Source: JAAZIN01 sp964441025 (GTDB lineage Bacteria > Bacillota > Dethiobacteria > DTU022). From it: DNA of 64,000 nt. Both the position numbers and the translations under genes were made by a program. The notes under the pieces are model-generated. The model saw only the letters and a list, made by a program, of their open reading frames with translations. It had not been told where the DNA came from and did not search any database. The stretch covers positions 1 to 64,000 of the forward strand of contig CAYTXG010000002.1 of the NCBI GenBank assembly GCA_964441025.1, in the 5' to 3' direction. Below, piece by piece: positions 16,926-25,879 of this stretch (its first letter is position 1; every line of letters begins with the position of its first letter).

Positions 16926-18196
16926 CGGGAGTGGCTCAGTTCCAGGTGGTGAAGCACCAGTCCGCCGGGCAGCTTGGGGTAGAAACAGGTTGACTTTTCA
17001 GGCATGTTTTCGCCCCGCAGAGCCCTGGCGGTGACCGCCTCCAGGGGGGTGGGGTTCAGGATGAAAGCAGCCTGCGCTCGACCGTTCAGAAGGGTCCCAA
17101 GCGCCTCGCCGCCGTCAATTATATAATCAAGTTGCCGCCCGGGTGTGGCGGTGGCGCCGCCCATGACGGGATCCAGTATAAGCCGTTTTAAAAGGGCGAC
17201 ATCCAGTTCATCATAGGTGTTGCCCTCTTTAAGGTGGAGCAGCGAGGCCCCGCCGGGCAGAAGCAAACCCATTGCCGGGGCTTCTTTTCCCACGGTCCCG
17301 ATCTCTGAAGAAAAGCCCTCCATATCCAGATCTTCCAGCCGGCCCCGGTCTTCAACATGGTAATATCTGCCTGATAGGGCGCGCAGCTGTTCCAACTGCG
17401 CCGGCGGGAGCCCGGCAAGCAGGCGGTGGAACGGTAGGATTACCAGTCCCGGATCCTCAAGCGTCACCAGCACGGCCAGGACATAAGCGCTGCCCACGGC
17501 GGTACCGGCGCCCTTCTCTTGCGCGTACTGCAGGGCCGTGTCATAACGATGGTGGCCGTCGGCAATGAAAATCTGCTGCTCCGCCATCAGCTGTGCCGCC
17601 GCCGTCAAAGAGGGGCGATCCTGTACAGCCCAAAGGGCGTGCTCTTCACCTTTGCGATCGGTAAACTCATAAAGAGGCTTTTCCTGCCGGAGGCGGGTAC
17701 AGATTTCGCGGAAACGTTTTTGGGGATCGGAAAAAAGTCCGAATACGGGGCTAAAATTGGCCCGGCAGCTGCGCAGCAACTCCAGGCGGTCCTTTTTCGG
17801 AGCGGCCAGCGTATCCTCATGGGGCAGAATAATCCTGCTTGAATAGGGCTCCAGCTTCAGGGCGGTGATGATGCCCGTGCGCCGGAAAGTGCGTCCCCGC
17901 AGAGCGAAGCTCTGCCGGTAAAGGTAAAAAGAGCGCCGCCCTTCCAGGATCAGCGCTTTTTCCTCCAGCCAGCGCTTCAAATCCGCAGCGGCCCGGGTAT
18001 AGCGGTTGTTACCGGCCCCGTCTTCAGGAAAGGCCTTTCCGTATTCCAGGCGGATAAGGTTGTAGGGGCTGTTGTGGTAGAGCTGCTCCTGTTCCGCCGC
18101 AGTGATCATGTCATAGGGCGGTGCGATTGCATCCGCCGGATCTCCGGCAACCTTATCATTGTAGCGTAGCCCTCTGAAAGGAACAATTACTGCCAA
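16922..18196 (-). CDS. DUF1015 family protein
   Basis: A 424-residue protein of the DUF1015 (PF06245) family. It begins with VIVPFRGLRYN and contains AIAPPYDMI and FIADGHHRYDTAL, both typical of the family. Members are widespread in anaerobes and some are annotated as SerB-like or nucleotide-binding proteins, but no reaction is established. The TTG at 18196 is the best start because AAAGGAGG lies just upstream at ideal spacing and the family begins at this point. An in-frame ATG 21 bases earlier would place that site inside the gene. It is monocistronic, between convergent and divergent neighbours. Confidence 0.85.
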   Translation of the reverse strand: MAVIVPFRGLRYNDKVAGDPADAIAPPYDMITAAEQEQLYHNSPYNLIRLEYGKAFPEDGAGNNRYTRAAADLKRWLEEKALILEGRRSFYLYRQSFALRGRTFRRTGIITALKLEPYSSRIILPHEDTLAAPKKDRLELLRSCRANFSPVFGLFSDPQKRFREICTRLRQEKPLYEFTDRKGEEHALWAVQDRPSLTAAAQLMAEQQIFIADGHHRYDTALQYAQEKGAGTAVGSAYVLAVLVTLEDPGLVILPFHRLLAGLPPAQLEQLRALSGRYYHVEDRGRLEDLDMEGFSSEIGTVGKEAPAMGLLLPGGASLLHLKEGNTYDELDVALLKRLILDPVMGGATATPGRQLDYIIDGGEALGTLLNGRAQAAFILNPTPLEAVTARALRGENMPEKSTCFYPKLPGGLVLHHLELSHSR

Positions 18197-18279
18197 TTTC
18201 GCTTCCTCCTTTTTCATGAACAGCCTAATCTTATTACACCCGCCCCGGTTTGTGCAACACCCCTGCTGCCGGACAGGAT

Positions 18280-18308
18280 GGGACAGGAGGGACGGTCCCT
18301 CTTGTCCC
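18280..18308. repeat. GGGACGGT-type palindromic repeat, copy 1
   Basis: Two 14-base arms (18280-18293 and 18295-18308) form an inverted repeat around a single base, with one wobble position. The core reads GGGACGGTCCC. Related sequence occurs at 29828-29859 and, more diverged, at 57403-57438. The element is intergenic, upstream of the COG3580/3581 gene. Such short dispersed palindromes resemble REP elements, but no associated transposase is visible in the window. Confidence 0.55.
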
Positions 18309-18440
18309 AGATCTACTTTCAAAACCGTATTCCTGAGGATCTTCGCTATTATTTACCAGGGTATCTTTGACCGTAGGAATAGCTATCATCGAAATTGGTC
18401 AGAATAGGCTATGGTTTTCCTGAACAATGGAGGCGGTAAA

Positions 18441-20636
18441 ATGCGGGTGGGGATACCACGGGCGCTTTCCTACTATTACTACCTGCCTTTTTATAAAACT
18501 TTTCTGGAGACACTGGGATGTGAAGCACTTCTCTCCAGCCCCACCACGGCGCGGACCCTGGAGCGGCTCTCCATTTGCCCTACCGATGAACCCTGTGTTT
18601 CCGTTAAACTGGCTTTTCCCCATGCCCGTGAGCTGCTGGAGCGGGGCGTGGATCGCCTGTTTGTTCCCACCCTGGTGAGCAAGGATCGCCACAGCTTTTA
18701 CTGCCCCAAGCATATCGGCCTCCCGGCCATGCTGCGCAGCGGCCTTGATCTGGATCCCGGGAGGATCATCTCACCCCGGATCAACTGGCGCGAAAATATC
18801 AGAGCTACATTCAGCTCCTTCCTGGAGGCGGGCCGCAGTCTGGGGCGGAGCAGTTCCGCGGCGCAGCGGGCTTTTCACAGGGCGATCCAGGCACAAAAAG
18901 AATTTACCCGCTTTACTGTGAAGCGGAAGCTGAGCACCCCCGAGGCCTACGAAGAGCTTGCAGGGGTGCAACTCTTTAAAAGGAAGCGGCCGTACCATCA
19001 GGCAGCCCCTCTGGAGAGTGACCTGCGTATCGGGGTGGTGGGACACAGCTATATCCTCTACGAATACATAGCCCACAATATTGTGGAACGACTTCAGGAG
19101 CATGCCGCTGTCCTTGTCCCGGAGATGGTCTCGCCCGGGGACATCCGGGAGAGCCTGCAGGGGACAAAGTATGGAAAGGCTTTATGGAGCTTCGAGCAGT
19201 CCATCGTGGGCAGTGCGCTGCACTGGCTCCGCCGCCGTCTCGTGGACAGCCTCATCCTGCTGGGGCCATTTGAATGCGGCCCCGAAGCGGTAATCGAGGT
19301 TTTCCTGGAGAAGGAAGCCGAAAAATACGGCATCCCTCTTCTCATATTGACCGTGGACGAGCAAACGGGCGAAGCGGGGCTGCTTACCAGGCTGGAGGCT
19401 TTTCTGGATACGATCCGGGGCCGCCCCAAAAAAACAAAGGGAACCCCGCCGCGGAGGCTTGATACGCCTGAGGGCCCGACCTGCTTTGCACCGCTGCCTG
19501 AAAAAAGGGTGCTCGGTTTCCCCAACCTGGGCAACCTGGGGGCGGCCCTGGCAACTGTCTTCGGCGGGGAGCTGGTCAGCGCGGTGGAGCCCTTGCCGGT
19601 GACGCGGCGGACGGCGGAGCTGGGGGAGGAACTGGCTCCGGAATTTATCTGTTATCCTTTTACCGTGACCATAGGCCAGATGCGCCAGTGTCTGGAGGCG
19701 GGCGCCAATACCATTATCATGGTGGGAGGCAAGGGGCGCTGCCGGCTGGGCTGGTATGCCGAGCTGCAGGAGATCCTGCTCAGGCGGGCCGGTTACAAAT
19801 TTGAAATGTTGACCATTGACTCGCCCTTTCCGCTCCGGGAAAATTACAGGGCCTTCATGCAGGCGCTGGGCGCTTTCTACAACCCGGGGCTGGGCAGTAA
19901 AATTGCCGGCTGCGCCCTGCTGGCCTTTTACAAGGCTCTGTTCACCGAAAGGGCCGAGGCGCGTTTCTACGAGCTGCAGGCCAGGGAGAGCAGACGCGGC
20001 GCCGCCTGCCTGCTTTTCAGCCGCTTCCTGCGGCGGGTCAATGAGGCGGGAGCCATGGGATCGCTGAAAACATCTTACCGCGATTATCAAAGAGACTGCG
20101 CATCACTCAGGCTGGATCATGAGGCCAAGCCGCTGAAAGTAAGGCTTATAGGAGAGATCTACGCTGTTTTCGAGGAGTATGTCAATGGCGAACTGGCTCG
20201 CACCCTGGGCTCGCTGCCCGACATTCGCATCGAAGTGCAGCGCGAGATAACGGTAATGAACTGGCTGCGGCACAACATTTTAAAAAGCCCGGCCCTGCTC
20301 ATGCGCCACTGCCGCATAAGCGCCGCCGCAAGGCCCTACCTGGAAGAATCTGTTGGGGGACACGGCCGAGACAGCGTGGGCCTGGCGGCTCTGGCGCAGC
20401 GCGAGGGCATGGACGGTGTAATCCACCTCTGGCCCTTTACCTGCATGCCTGAAATTGTGGCCCAGAGTATCCTGACCCGGGTGAGCCGGGAGCTGGAGCT
20501 GCCCCTGCTCACGGTGATTGTCAATGAGCAGACCGGGCGGGCGGGGCTGAAAACGAGACTTGAATCCTTTGCCCATGTTCTCGAGGAGAGAAGGGCGGGT
20601 AAGGAGGAAAAGCGCCATCTACTTTCTAGGAGCTGA
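18441..20636 (+). CDS. Fused COG3580-COG3581 acyl-CoA dehydratase activator-related protein
   Basis: A 731-residue protein joining two modules that are usually separate. Residues 1 to about 340 are a DUF2229/COG3580 domain: MRVGIPRALSYYYYLPF, then CPTDEPCVSVKLAFPHA. From about 360 on, EKRVLGFPNLGNLGAALA, FICYPFTVTIGQM and MVGGKGRCRLGWYAEL mark a COG3581 domain of the 2-hydroxyglutaryl-CoA dehydratase D superfamily. Several conserved cysteines could bind an iron-sulfur cluster. The ATG at 18441 follows GGAGG at good spacing. It overlaps the downstream activase gene. No catalytic dehydratase subunits are nearby, so the role, probably ATP-driven electron activation of some low-potential enzyme, is inferred from the family. 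Confidence 0.82.
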   Translation: MRVGIPRALSYYYYLPFYKTFLETLGCEALLSSPTTARTLERLSICPTDEPCVSVKLAFPHARELLERGVDRLFVPTLVSKDRHSFYCPKHIGLPAMLRSGLDLDPGRIISPRINWRENIRATFSSFLEAGRSLGRSSSAAQRAFHRAIQAQKEFTRFTVKRKLSTPEAYEELAGVQLFKRKRPYHQAAPLESDLRIGVVGHSYILYEYIAHNIVERLQEHAAVLVPEMVSPGDIRESLQGTKYGKALWSFEQSIVGSALHWLRRRLVDSLILLGPFECGPEAVIEVFLEKEAEKYGIPLLILTVDEQTGEAGLLTRLEAFLDTIRGRPKKTKGTPPRRLDTPEGPTCFAPLPEKRVLGFPNLGNLGAALATVFGGELVSAVEPLPVTRRTAELGEELAPEFICYPFTVTIGQMRQCLEAGANTIIMVGGKGRCRLGWYAELQEILLRRAGYKFEMLTIDSPFPLRENYRAFMQALGAFYNPGLGSKIAGCALLAFYKALFTERAEARFYELQARESRRGAACLLFSRFLRRVNEAGAMGSLKTSYRDYQRDCASLRLDHEAKPLKVRLIGEIYAVFEEYVNGELARTLGSLPDIRIEVQREITVMNWLRHNILKSPALLMRHCRISAAARPYLEESVGGHGRDSVGLAALAQREGMDGVIHLWPFTCMPEIVAQSILTRVSRELELPLLTVIVNEQTGRAGLKTRLESFAHVLEERRAGKEEKRHLLSRS

Positions 20637-21609
20637 CGTAGGCAGCCTTACCACGAAGATCGCTGTGATTGACAGGGGGGGCGGCGGGCTCGTTTTCTCT
20701 TCCTACCGGCGCAACGATGAGGGGCCCATTGAAGCGCTGCGGCAGGCTTTCAGCGGGGCGCAGAACATCTCAGGCTCCTTTGTTGCGGCAGGAACAACAG
20801 GCTCGGGGCGGCAGCTGGCGGCGGTAATGATGGGGGCGGACACAGTGGTCAACGAGATCACCGCCCACGCCCTGGCGGCGCGGACCGTGGAGCCCGGTGT
20901 CAGAACCGTAATCGATATTGGCGGGCAAGATTCGAAGATCATCTATCTGAGAGAGGGGATCTCCATGGGCTTCAACATGAACACGGTCTGCGCCGCCGGA
21001 ACGGGCTCATTCCTGGATCACCAGGCCTCCAGGCTGAATATCCCCATCGAAGAATTCGGCGGCTATGCCCTCCGGTCCAAAAACCCGGTGGCCATTGCCG
21101 GCCGCTGCGGCGTCTTTGCCGAATCCGATCTCATCCACAAGCAGCAGCTGGGCTACCGCCGCGAGGATCTCATTGCCGGCCTTTGCCTGGCACTGGCTAA
21201 AAATTACCTGACCAACGTGGCCCGCAACCGCAAAGCCGAGCCCATTGTCCTTTTTCAGGGTGGGGTGGCTGCCAACAGTGGGATCCGCTGGGCTCTGGAG
21301 CAGCTTTTGAAAGTTGATCTGGTCGTCCCCGAGCATTACAAGGTAATGGGCGCCTACGGCGCCGCCCTCCTGGCCAGGAAGCGCTTTCTCGAGGGGGCGG
21401 TGCATCAAAGTGCCTTTCGCGGCCTGACGGCCGTGGCGGAGAACAACTACCGCCCCCAGGGGTTCATCTGCGACGGATGCGCCAACAGCTGCGAAATCAG
21501 CGAACTATACATCGGCGGCACCCTGGCCGGGCGCTGGGGCAGCCGCTGCGGCAAATGGGAGACCGGCACCCGGAACGCGGCACCTTCGAAGGCATGCCGC
21601 ACCGACTGA
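20575..21609 (+). CDS. Acyl-CoA dehydratase activase (BcrAD/BadFG/HgdC family ATPase)
   Basis: ASKHA-fold ATPase that passes electrons at low potential to 2-hydroxyacyl-CoA dehydratases and related enzymes. Visible motifs are FLGADVGSLTTKIAV (phosphate 1), VIDIGGQDSK (phosphate 2), the CAAGTGSFLDHQ helix, the GRCGVFAESD cysteine loop of the activase cluster, and GGVAANSG (adenosine). An extra CDGCANSCEI segment near the C-terminus suggests a second metal site. The coordinates use the ATG at 20575, but that codon has no ribosome site. A perfect AAGGAGG (20601-20607) instead precedes an in-frame ATC at 20617, exactly where family members begin. The gene overlaps the preceding one and is surely cotranscribed. 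Confidence 0.85.
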   Translation: MFSRREGRVRRKSAIYFLGADVGSLTTKIAVIDRGGGGLVFSSYRRNDEGPIEALRQAFSGAQNISGSFVAAGTTGSGRQLAAVMMGADTVVNEITAHALAARTVEPGVRTVIDIGGQDSKIIYLREGISMGFNMNTVCAAGTGSFLDHQASRLNIPIEEFGGYALRSKNPVAIAGRCGVFAESDLIHKQQLGYRREDLIAGLCLALAKNYLTNVARNRKAEPIVLFQGGVAANSGIRWALEQLLKVDLVVPEHYKVMGAYGAALLARKRFLEGAVHQSAFRGLTAVAENNYRPQGFICDGCANSCEISELYIGGTLAGRWGSRCGKWETGTRNAAPSKACRTD

Positions 21610-21902
21610 AAAGAACTTTTATCCATCGGTTGAATGTCAAAAAAGGGATTCAATACAAAAAACACGTATAAAGAGAGTCCAATGAAGGAGATCTGAAAAG
21701 ATTGCAGAAGGAATTCATTCAACAAAAATATTAGAGAATATAACAAAATTGTATCAGGGCGAAATGGTTTCTGCCAATGTGTGGCCGGGCAGACTGGAAG
21801 AATAAGCATATGCACTTTGAGACAGAGCAGTAAAATTCAAGTTGCTATTGGAAATTATAAAATATTCCAGGGGGTAAATATTCAAATAGGTAGAGGAGTG
21901 GA

Positions 21903-22154
21903 ATGAACATTTACGATAAAAGGGTTTTCATATTCGTCATGTGTCTTCTGGTTCTGTTGCTGGCCGGCGGGTGTTCCAAAGAAACAGGGGGCGACAGCGG
22001 TGAACTGGAGGCAGAGATTGCACGCCTGCGGAGCCAGGTGCTGGAACTTGAGGCGGAGCTTGCCGGGGGGGAAGATAATGAAACTTTTTTGCCTGCACTT
22101 TCTCGAATTCACCGTCAGGGTGGAATAAACCGGAAGAAATGTTTCGTCCCGTAA
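21903..22154 (+). CDS. Small lipoprotein, probably truncated by a frameshift
   Basis: An 83-residue frame with a clear lipoprotein signal: MNIYDKRVFIF, a hydrophobic core and lipobox LAGGC with the lipidated Cys24. A short coiled coil follows (ELEAEIARLRSQVLELEAEL). A GAGGAG site precedes the ATG. After a six-T run near 22085 the encoded peptide becomes unlike a protein. In another frame the reading continues for about 29 codons (SGWNKPEEMFRPV) to a stop at 22172. I suspect a homopolymer frameshift in a short lipoprotein. The family is not recognised, and the region is AT-rich and isolated. Confidence 0.5.
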   Translation: MNIYDKRVFIFVMCLLVLLLAGGCSKETGGDSGELEAEIARLRSQVLELEAELAGGEDNETFLPALSRIHRQGGINRKKCFVP

Positions 22155-22494
22155 CTTCCCAGCAGAACAAATAGATCTAACTCATACTTTACCACCAACC
22201 GCTTCAAACCAGGTTTTAAATCATGGCTGGAATTTGATTGTAGAGCGCTGTTTTTCTTTTTCATGTCCATTACTCTCCATCACAATTGGGTTCATTATCA
22301 CAATTTATGGTATTAAGGTCAATTGCACCGCTTTGCGGAAAAAGGTTCATGTCCGGCAGGAAAACAGTGCAGTAAAATTGAAGAAATAACCTGTTTATGT
22401 TAGACACCGGTGCTGTTCGCCAAGGGGGAAGCCTTAAAATATGACAGGCCCAGGGTAAGCACGCGAAGGAGATAATTGTAAAAGGAGAGACGAT
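22155..22494. other. AT-rich intergenic region, possible gene debris
   Basis: This 340-base stretch between the lipoprotein frame and the ABC exporter has no credible full-length gene. One plus-strand frame without a start codon runs from about 22209 to 22389 and contains a hydrophobic segment (LLSITIGFIITIYGIKV), which may be decayed coding sequence. The promoter of the ABC operon should lie here, but no box pair is convincing. The 293 bases before the lipoprotein (21610-21902) are similarly AT-rich and empty. Confidence 0.35.
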
Positions 22495-23409
22495 GTGGGG
22501 AAGATGATCGAGGTTTCACACCTGACAAAGAGTTACGGGGATCTTCTCGCCGTAAATGATATCAACTTCTACGTGGAAAGAGGCAAGCTTTTCTCTTTTT
22601 TAGGTCCCAATGGAGCGGGCAAGTCGACGACCATTGATATCCTATGTACATTACTCGATTTTAACAGCGGCGAATGTGTCATCGGCGGTTACGATCTGCG
22701 GCGGGAAAGCCAGAAAATAAGGGAGATCACGGGAATAGTGTTCCAGGATCATGTACTTGATGATATGCTTACTGTCCGGGAAAACCTTACCGTTAGAGCC
22801 GGGCTGTACACTTCTGACAGAAGAGCAATCAGTAAGTCTGTGAATGAAGCTATTCTGGCGACGGAACTCGGTGAAATTGAAAAACGCCCTTACGGCAAGT
22901 TGTCCGGGGGGCAAAGGCGCAGGGTCGATATTGCCCGCGCGCTGGTTCAGAAACCCCGGATACTCTTTCTCGACGAGCCCACCACGGGTCTTGACCCGCA
23001 GACCAGGAAAAGCATCTGGAACACTATCAGGGGGCTGCAGCTCCAAAGCGGGATGACCCTCTTTCTCACAACGCATTACATGGAGGAGGCCGCGGGATCG
23101 GATTATGTCATCGTCATAGACCGCGGCAGGATCGTGGCCAAGGGTTCGCCGGCAGCGCTGAAGACACGCTATTCCTCAGATACCCTGCGGCTCTTTGCAT
23201 CAAATGAAGAGCCGCTGCGGCAGACATTGAAAGAACTGCAGCTTCTCTTCCAGGCGGCCCCGGGAGAGTACATTGTTCAACTGAAAGATACCATGGCGGC
23301 CTTGCCAGTACTGGAGAGATGCAAGGGATTCATCAGCGGTTTCCAGGTTCTCCAGGGGACGATGGATGATGCTTTTATCAATATCGTTGGGGAGGGGCTG
23401 GTTCAGTGA
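22495..23409 (+). CDS. ABC transporter ATP-binding protein (DrrA/NatA-like)
   Basis: Nucleotide-binding subunit of an ABC-2 type exporter, 304 residues. Walker A is GPNGAGKST, the signature is LSGGQRRRVDIARAL, Walker B is ILFLDEPTTGLD and the switch histidine is in TTHYMEEA. A C-terminal extension of about 85 residues after the core is typical of drug or lipid exporters of the DrrA type. Start at GTG 22495; the ATG three bases earlier runs into a stop at once. Its last four bases overlap the permease gene. The substrate is unknown. Confidence 0.92.
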   Translation: MGKMIEVSHLTKSYGDLLAVNDINFYVERGKLFSFLGPNGAGKSTTIDILCTLLDFNSGECVIGGYDLRRESQKIREITGIVFQDHVLDDMLTVRENLTVRAGLYTSDRRAISKSVNEAILATELGEIEKRPYGKLSGGQRRRVDIARALVQKPRILFLDEPTTGLDPQTRKSIWNTIRGLQLQSGMTLFLTTHYMEEAAGSDYVIVIDRGRIVAKGSPAALKTRYSSDTLRLFASNEEPLRQTLKELQLLFQAAPGEYIVQLKDTMAALPVLERCKGFISGFQVLQGTMDDAFINIVGEGLVQ

Positions 23410-24272
23410 GATTGCTTGTAAAACGCAATCTCAAGCTATACTTTCGTGACAGGGGCGCAGTATTTTTCTCCCTGCTGGCGGTATTCATCATCATTGCCCT
23501 GTACGCTATATTTCTAAGCGATGTGTGGCTTTCAGGCAACATGCGTGATCTTCCCGGTATAGATTTTCTCATGAACAGCTGGATCGTCTCGGGTCTTCTT
23601 GCCGTGGCGTCGCTGACAACGACAATGGGGGCCTTCGGTGTTCTCATCGACGACAAGGTGAAAAAAATAGAGAAAGATTTCCATGCTTCGCCGGTTAAAA
23701 GGAGCAGCCTGGCGCAGGGTTACCTGGGCGGCGCTTTGCTCATAGGGATGATCATGACCCTTGTAACTTTTGCACTTTGCGAGCTATATATCGTGCTCAA
23801 GGGCGGCCACTGGGTCCAACCTCTTCCCGCCCTGAAGATCCTGGGGCTCATCTTTCTTTCAACCATGACAAATACGTCGCTCGTCTGCTTCATCGTCTCC
23901 TTTTTCAAAACCCACCAATCCTTCGCTACAGCCTCAACAGTTATCGGAACGCTCATCGGTTTTCTTACCGGGGTGTACCTGCCCATTGGCGCCCTGCCGC
24001 CGTCGGTGCAGACGGTGATCAAGCTCTTTCCGCCTTCCCATGCTGCCGCGCTCTTCAGGCAGGTGCTGATGGAGGAGCCCATGGGCACTGTTTTCAAGAT
24101 GGTCGATGAAAGCTATGTCCAGGGATTCAAAGAATTCATGGGGGTGACCTTCATCTGCAGCGGCCATGAGATCACGCCTCTGGTGAGCATCCTCATACTT
24201 GTAGGCATATCGATTATTTTCTACGGCTTATCATTCTGGAAACTGTCGCGAAGCAGTTTTAGAACGCTATAG
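23406..24272 (+). CDS. ABC-2 type transporter permease
   Basis: Membrane subunit of the exporter, 288 residues with six predicted helices in ABC2_membrane arrangement: an N-terminal helix (VFFSLLAVFIIIALYAIFL), a paired group in the middle, and a C-terminal anchor (SILILVGISIIFYGLSF). The motif TGVYLPIGALPPSVQTVIKL between the fifth and sixth helices is typical of this family. It overlaps the ATPase gene by four bases (ATGA-type coupling) and is followed by an intrinsic terminator at 24399. The two genes form a complete, self-contained exporter. Confidence 0.9.
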   Translation: MRLLVKRNLKLYFRDRGAVFFSLLAVFIIIALYAIFLSDVWLSGNMRDLPGIDFLMNSWIVSGLLAVASLTTTMGAFGVLIDDKVKKIEKDFHASPVKRSSLAQGYLGGALLIGMIMTLVTFALCELYIVLKGGHWVQPLPALKILGLIFLSTMTNTSLVCFIVSFFKTHQSFATASTVIGTLIGFLTGVYLPIGALPPSVQTVIKLFPPSHAAALFRQVLMEEPMGTVFKMVDESYVQGFKEFMGVTFICSGHEITPLVSILILVGISIIFYGLSFWKLSRSSFRTL

Positions 24273-24396
24273 GACAGCAGTTATCCATCTTCTGCAATTC
24301 ATATCCAAAAGGCGTAGATGTTCCTTTGAAGGTCCCGGGGCTTAAGGTACGGCGATGCCTGCTGCCCCGATGTTTTTAAAATAAGATCGGGATAGG

Positions 24397-25599
24397 CTAA
24401 CCCTGCTGCTGCCGCAGGGTTTTTTTAACCCCGCCGGAAGGCTGACCCGCCCGTACATCCGGCAGGGTAAAAGAGAAGATAATCCCCAGAAGCGGCAGCA
24501 GGCAGATAATATGCATGGTGAAGGGGAGTCCGGCGCGATCAGCGATGGCGCCGAGAAGCGTTACTCCAACGGAACCCATACCTACACCAAAGCCCATCAC
24601 CAGCCCAGAAGCAAGCCCGATATTATGAGGCAGAAGCCGCTGTCCGAATACCACCGTGGTGGAAAATGTTGAAATAAGTGCCGCGCCGGCAATAAAAGCC
24701 GCGATTTGAACTGAAAACCCGCTGAGATGTAAAAAAGGGTAAATAGCAGCCAGGGAAATAACCATGGAGAGCAACAGGCCGTTCCGCCCGCCGAAACGAT
24801 CGGCAAAGGGCCCGCCCAGGACAGTACCAATGGCGCCTGCAATTAAAAATGTTGTTACCAGGTACTCGGGCCTGGAGATACCGGAAGCCCCCTGAAAATA
24901 AAAAGGAATGAAATAGACCAATCCTGCCTGGATCCACGACCTCATCGTGACATACAAGACTAAAAATGTGAGGCTGCCCAGTCTATTTTTACCCTGGGCA
25001 GCCTTTTGCTCCTGTTCCACAGCAGATCGGGAATGATTCTGAGCCAGGATGCCCTTCAGCCTGGGCATCAAAACAGTAAAAACCAGCGCGGCAATCGCTC
25101 CCGGAACTGCGATGCCGTAAACTGAGTCCAATCCGGAAAAGCTAAGAACAAAAACGACCAGCAAGGGCCCGAGTCCGTAGCCCAGGTTTCCCCCTACTGC
25201 AAATATGGCCATCGACGTCCCCGCCCGGTCGTCTTCGCTGATATGGTGCGCCAGTTTGGAGCCCTCGGGGTGATACCCGGCCACTCCCATGCCGCTTATA
25301 AGCACCACAAGCAGCAGCAGCCCAAAAGAGTTGACTGTACCCGTAAGCGCCAAACCAAAGCCGGAAATGAATAGCCCCAGGGGCATTAACCAGGGCATGC
25401 TGTAGCGGTCGCTCAGTATGCCGAACAGGGGCTGGACAATAGCCGAGCTGAAGGTAAAGGCCAGTGCTATCAAGCCCACCTGGAAATAGGTAAGATCAAG
25501 GCTTTTCGCCAGCAGCGGCGTCAGGATAGGCAGTGCGCCCTGGCATAGATCGATGGTGAGATGGCCGATGCTTAAAATCCACAAATATGGGCTGAACAT
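24397..25599 (-). CDS. MFS transporter, fosmidomycin-resistance (Fsr) type
   Basis: A 400-residue major facilitator protein with twelve hydrophobic segments. The N-terminal HLTIDLCQGALPILTPLL, then FGILSDRY (loop 2-3) and GVAGYHPEGSKLAHHI, match the fosmidomycin-resistance protein group of drug exporters. The real substrate in this organism is unknown. The ATG at 25599 is the likely start. An in-frame TTG at 25641 would add 14 polar residues before the first helix. Its 3' end lies inside the terminator of the convergent ABC operon. Confidence 0.82.
   Translation of the reverse strand: MFSPYLWILSIGHLTIDLCQGALPILTPLLAKSLDLTYFQVGLIALAFTFSSAIVQPLFGILSDRYSMPWLMPLGLFISGFGLALTGTVNSFGLLLLVVLISGMGVAGYHPEGSKLAHHISEDDRAGTSMAIFAVGGNLGYGLGPLLVVFVLSFSGLDSVYGIAVPGAIAALVFTVLMPRLKGILAQNHSRSAVEQEQKAAQGKNRLGSLTFLVLYVTMRSWIQAGLVYFIPFYFQGASGISRPEYLVTTFLIAGAIGTVLGGPFADRFGGRNGLLLSMVISLAAIYPFLHLSGFSVQIAAFIAGAALISTFSTTVVFGQRLLPHNIGLASGLVMGFGVGMGSVGVTLLGAIADRAGLPFTMHIICLLPLLGIIFSFTLPDVRAGQPSGGVKKTLRQQQG
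24399..24426 (+). terminator. Intrinsic terminator of the ABC exporter operon
   Basis: An 8-bp stem AACCCTGC/GCAGGGTT (24399-24406 and 24414-24421) with a seven-base loop runs into a tract of seven T. The T tract is only on the plus strand, so it serves the ABC operon. It also encodes the last residues of the convergent MFS gene. Confidence 0.8.
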
Positions 25600-25750
25600 A
25601 TTACCTGCCTCATTTCTTTGCTCCGGGACACGTTGTTCCAAGGGCTTTTTCTTCTTTCAATCATATGTTATCTCAACACAAAAGCAAAGGGTCCGCATCT
25701 GAAAAAAGATATATCGGGATTTGCCCGGGTGAACATCCTTTCATCCATTC

Positions 25751-25775
25751 CATGTGCCGGCACGCCGGGCACATG
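25751..25775. repeat. Inverted repeat
   Basis: Arms CATGTGCC (25751-25758) and GGCACATG (25768-25775) are perfect complements around a nine-base loop. The pairing can extend outward by a few bases with one bulge. No T tract follows on either strand, so it is not a standard terminator. Confidence 0.5.
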
Positions 25776-25845
25776 GCAATAGATCATGGTCAGACCCTTT
25801 GCGTTAAAAAGGTTTGGCCTTGAACATTTGGTATGCGGTGGGGGA

Positions 25846-25879
25846 GCCGGATGGCCTTCTTTCTCACAGGCCATCCGGC
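25846..25879. repeat. Inverted repeat, 11-bp arms
   Basis: Arms GCCGGATGGCC (25846-25856) and GGCCATCCGGC (25869-25879) are perfect complements around a 12-base pyrimidine-rich loop. There is no adjacent T tract. It could be a structured RNA element or a mobile-element remnant; the sequence does not decide. Confidence 0.55.

Noticed and set aside
22651..23076. Antisense frame in the ABC ATPase gene that shares the peptide CEKEGHPA with an antisense frame near 25860
   Set aside because: The match is about 24 of 30 bases, lies antisense to a conserved coding segment, and is most likely coincidence.
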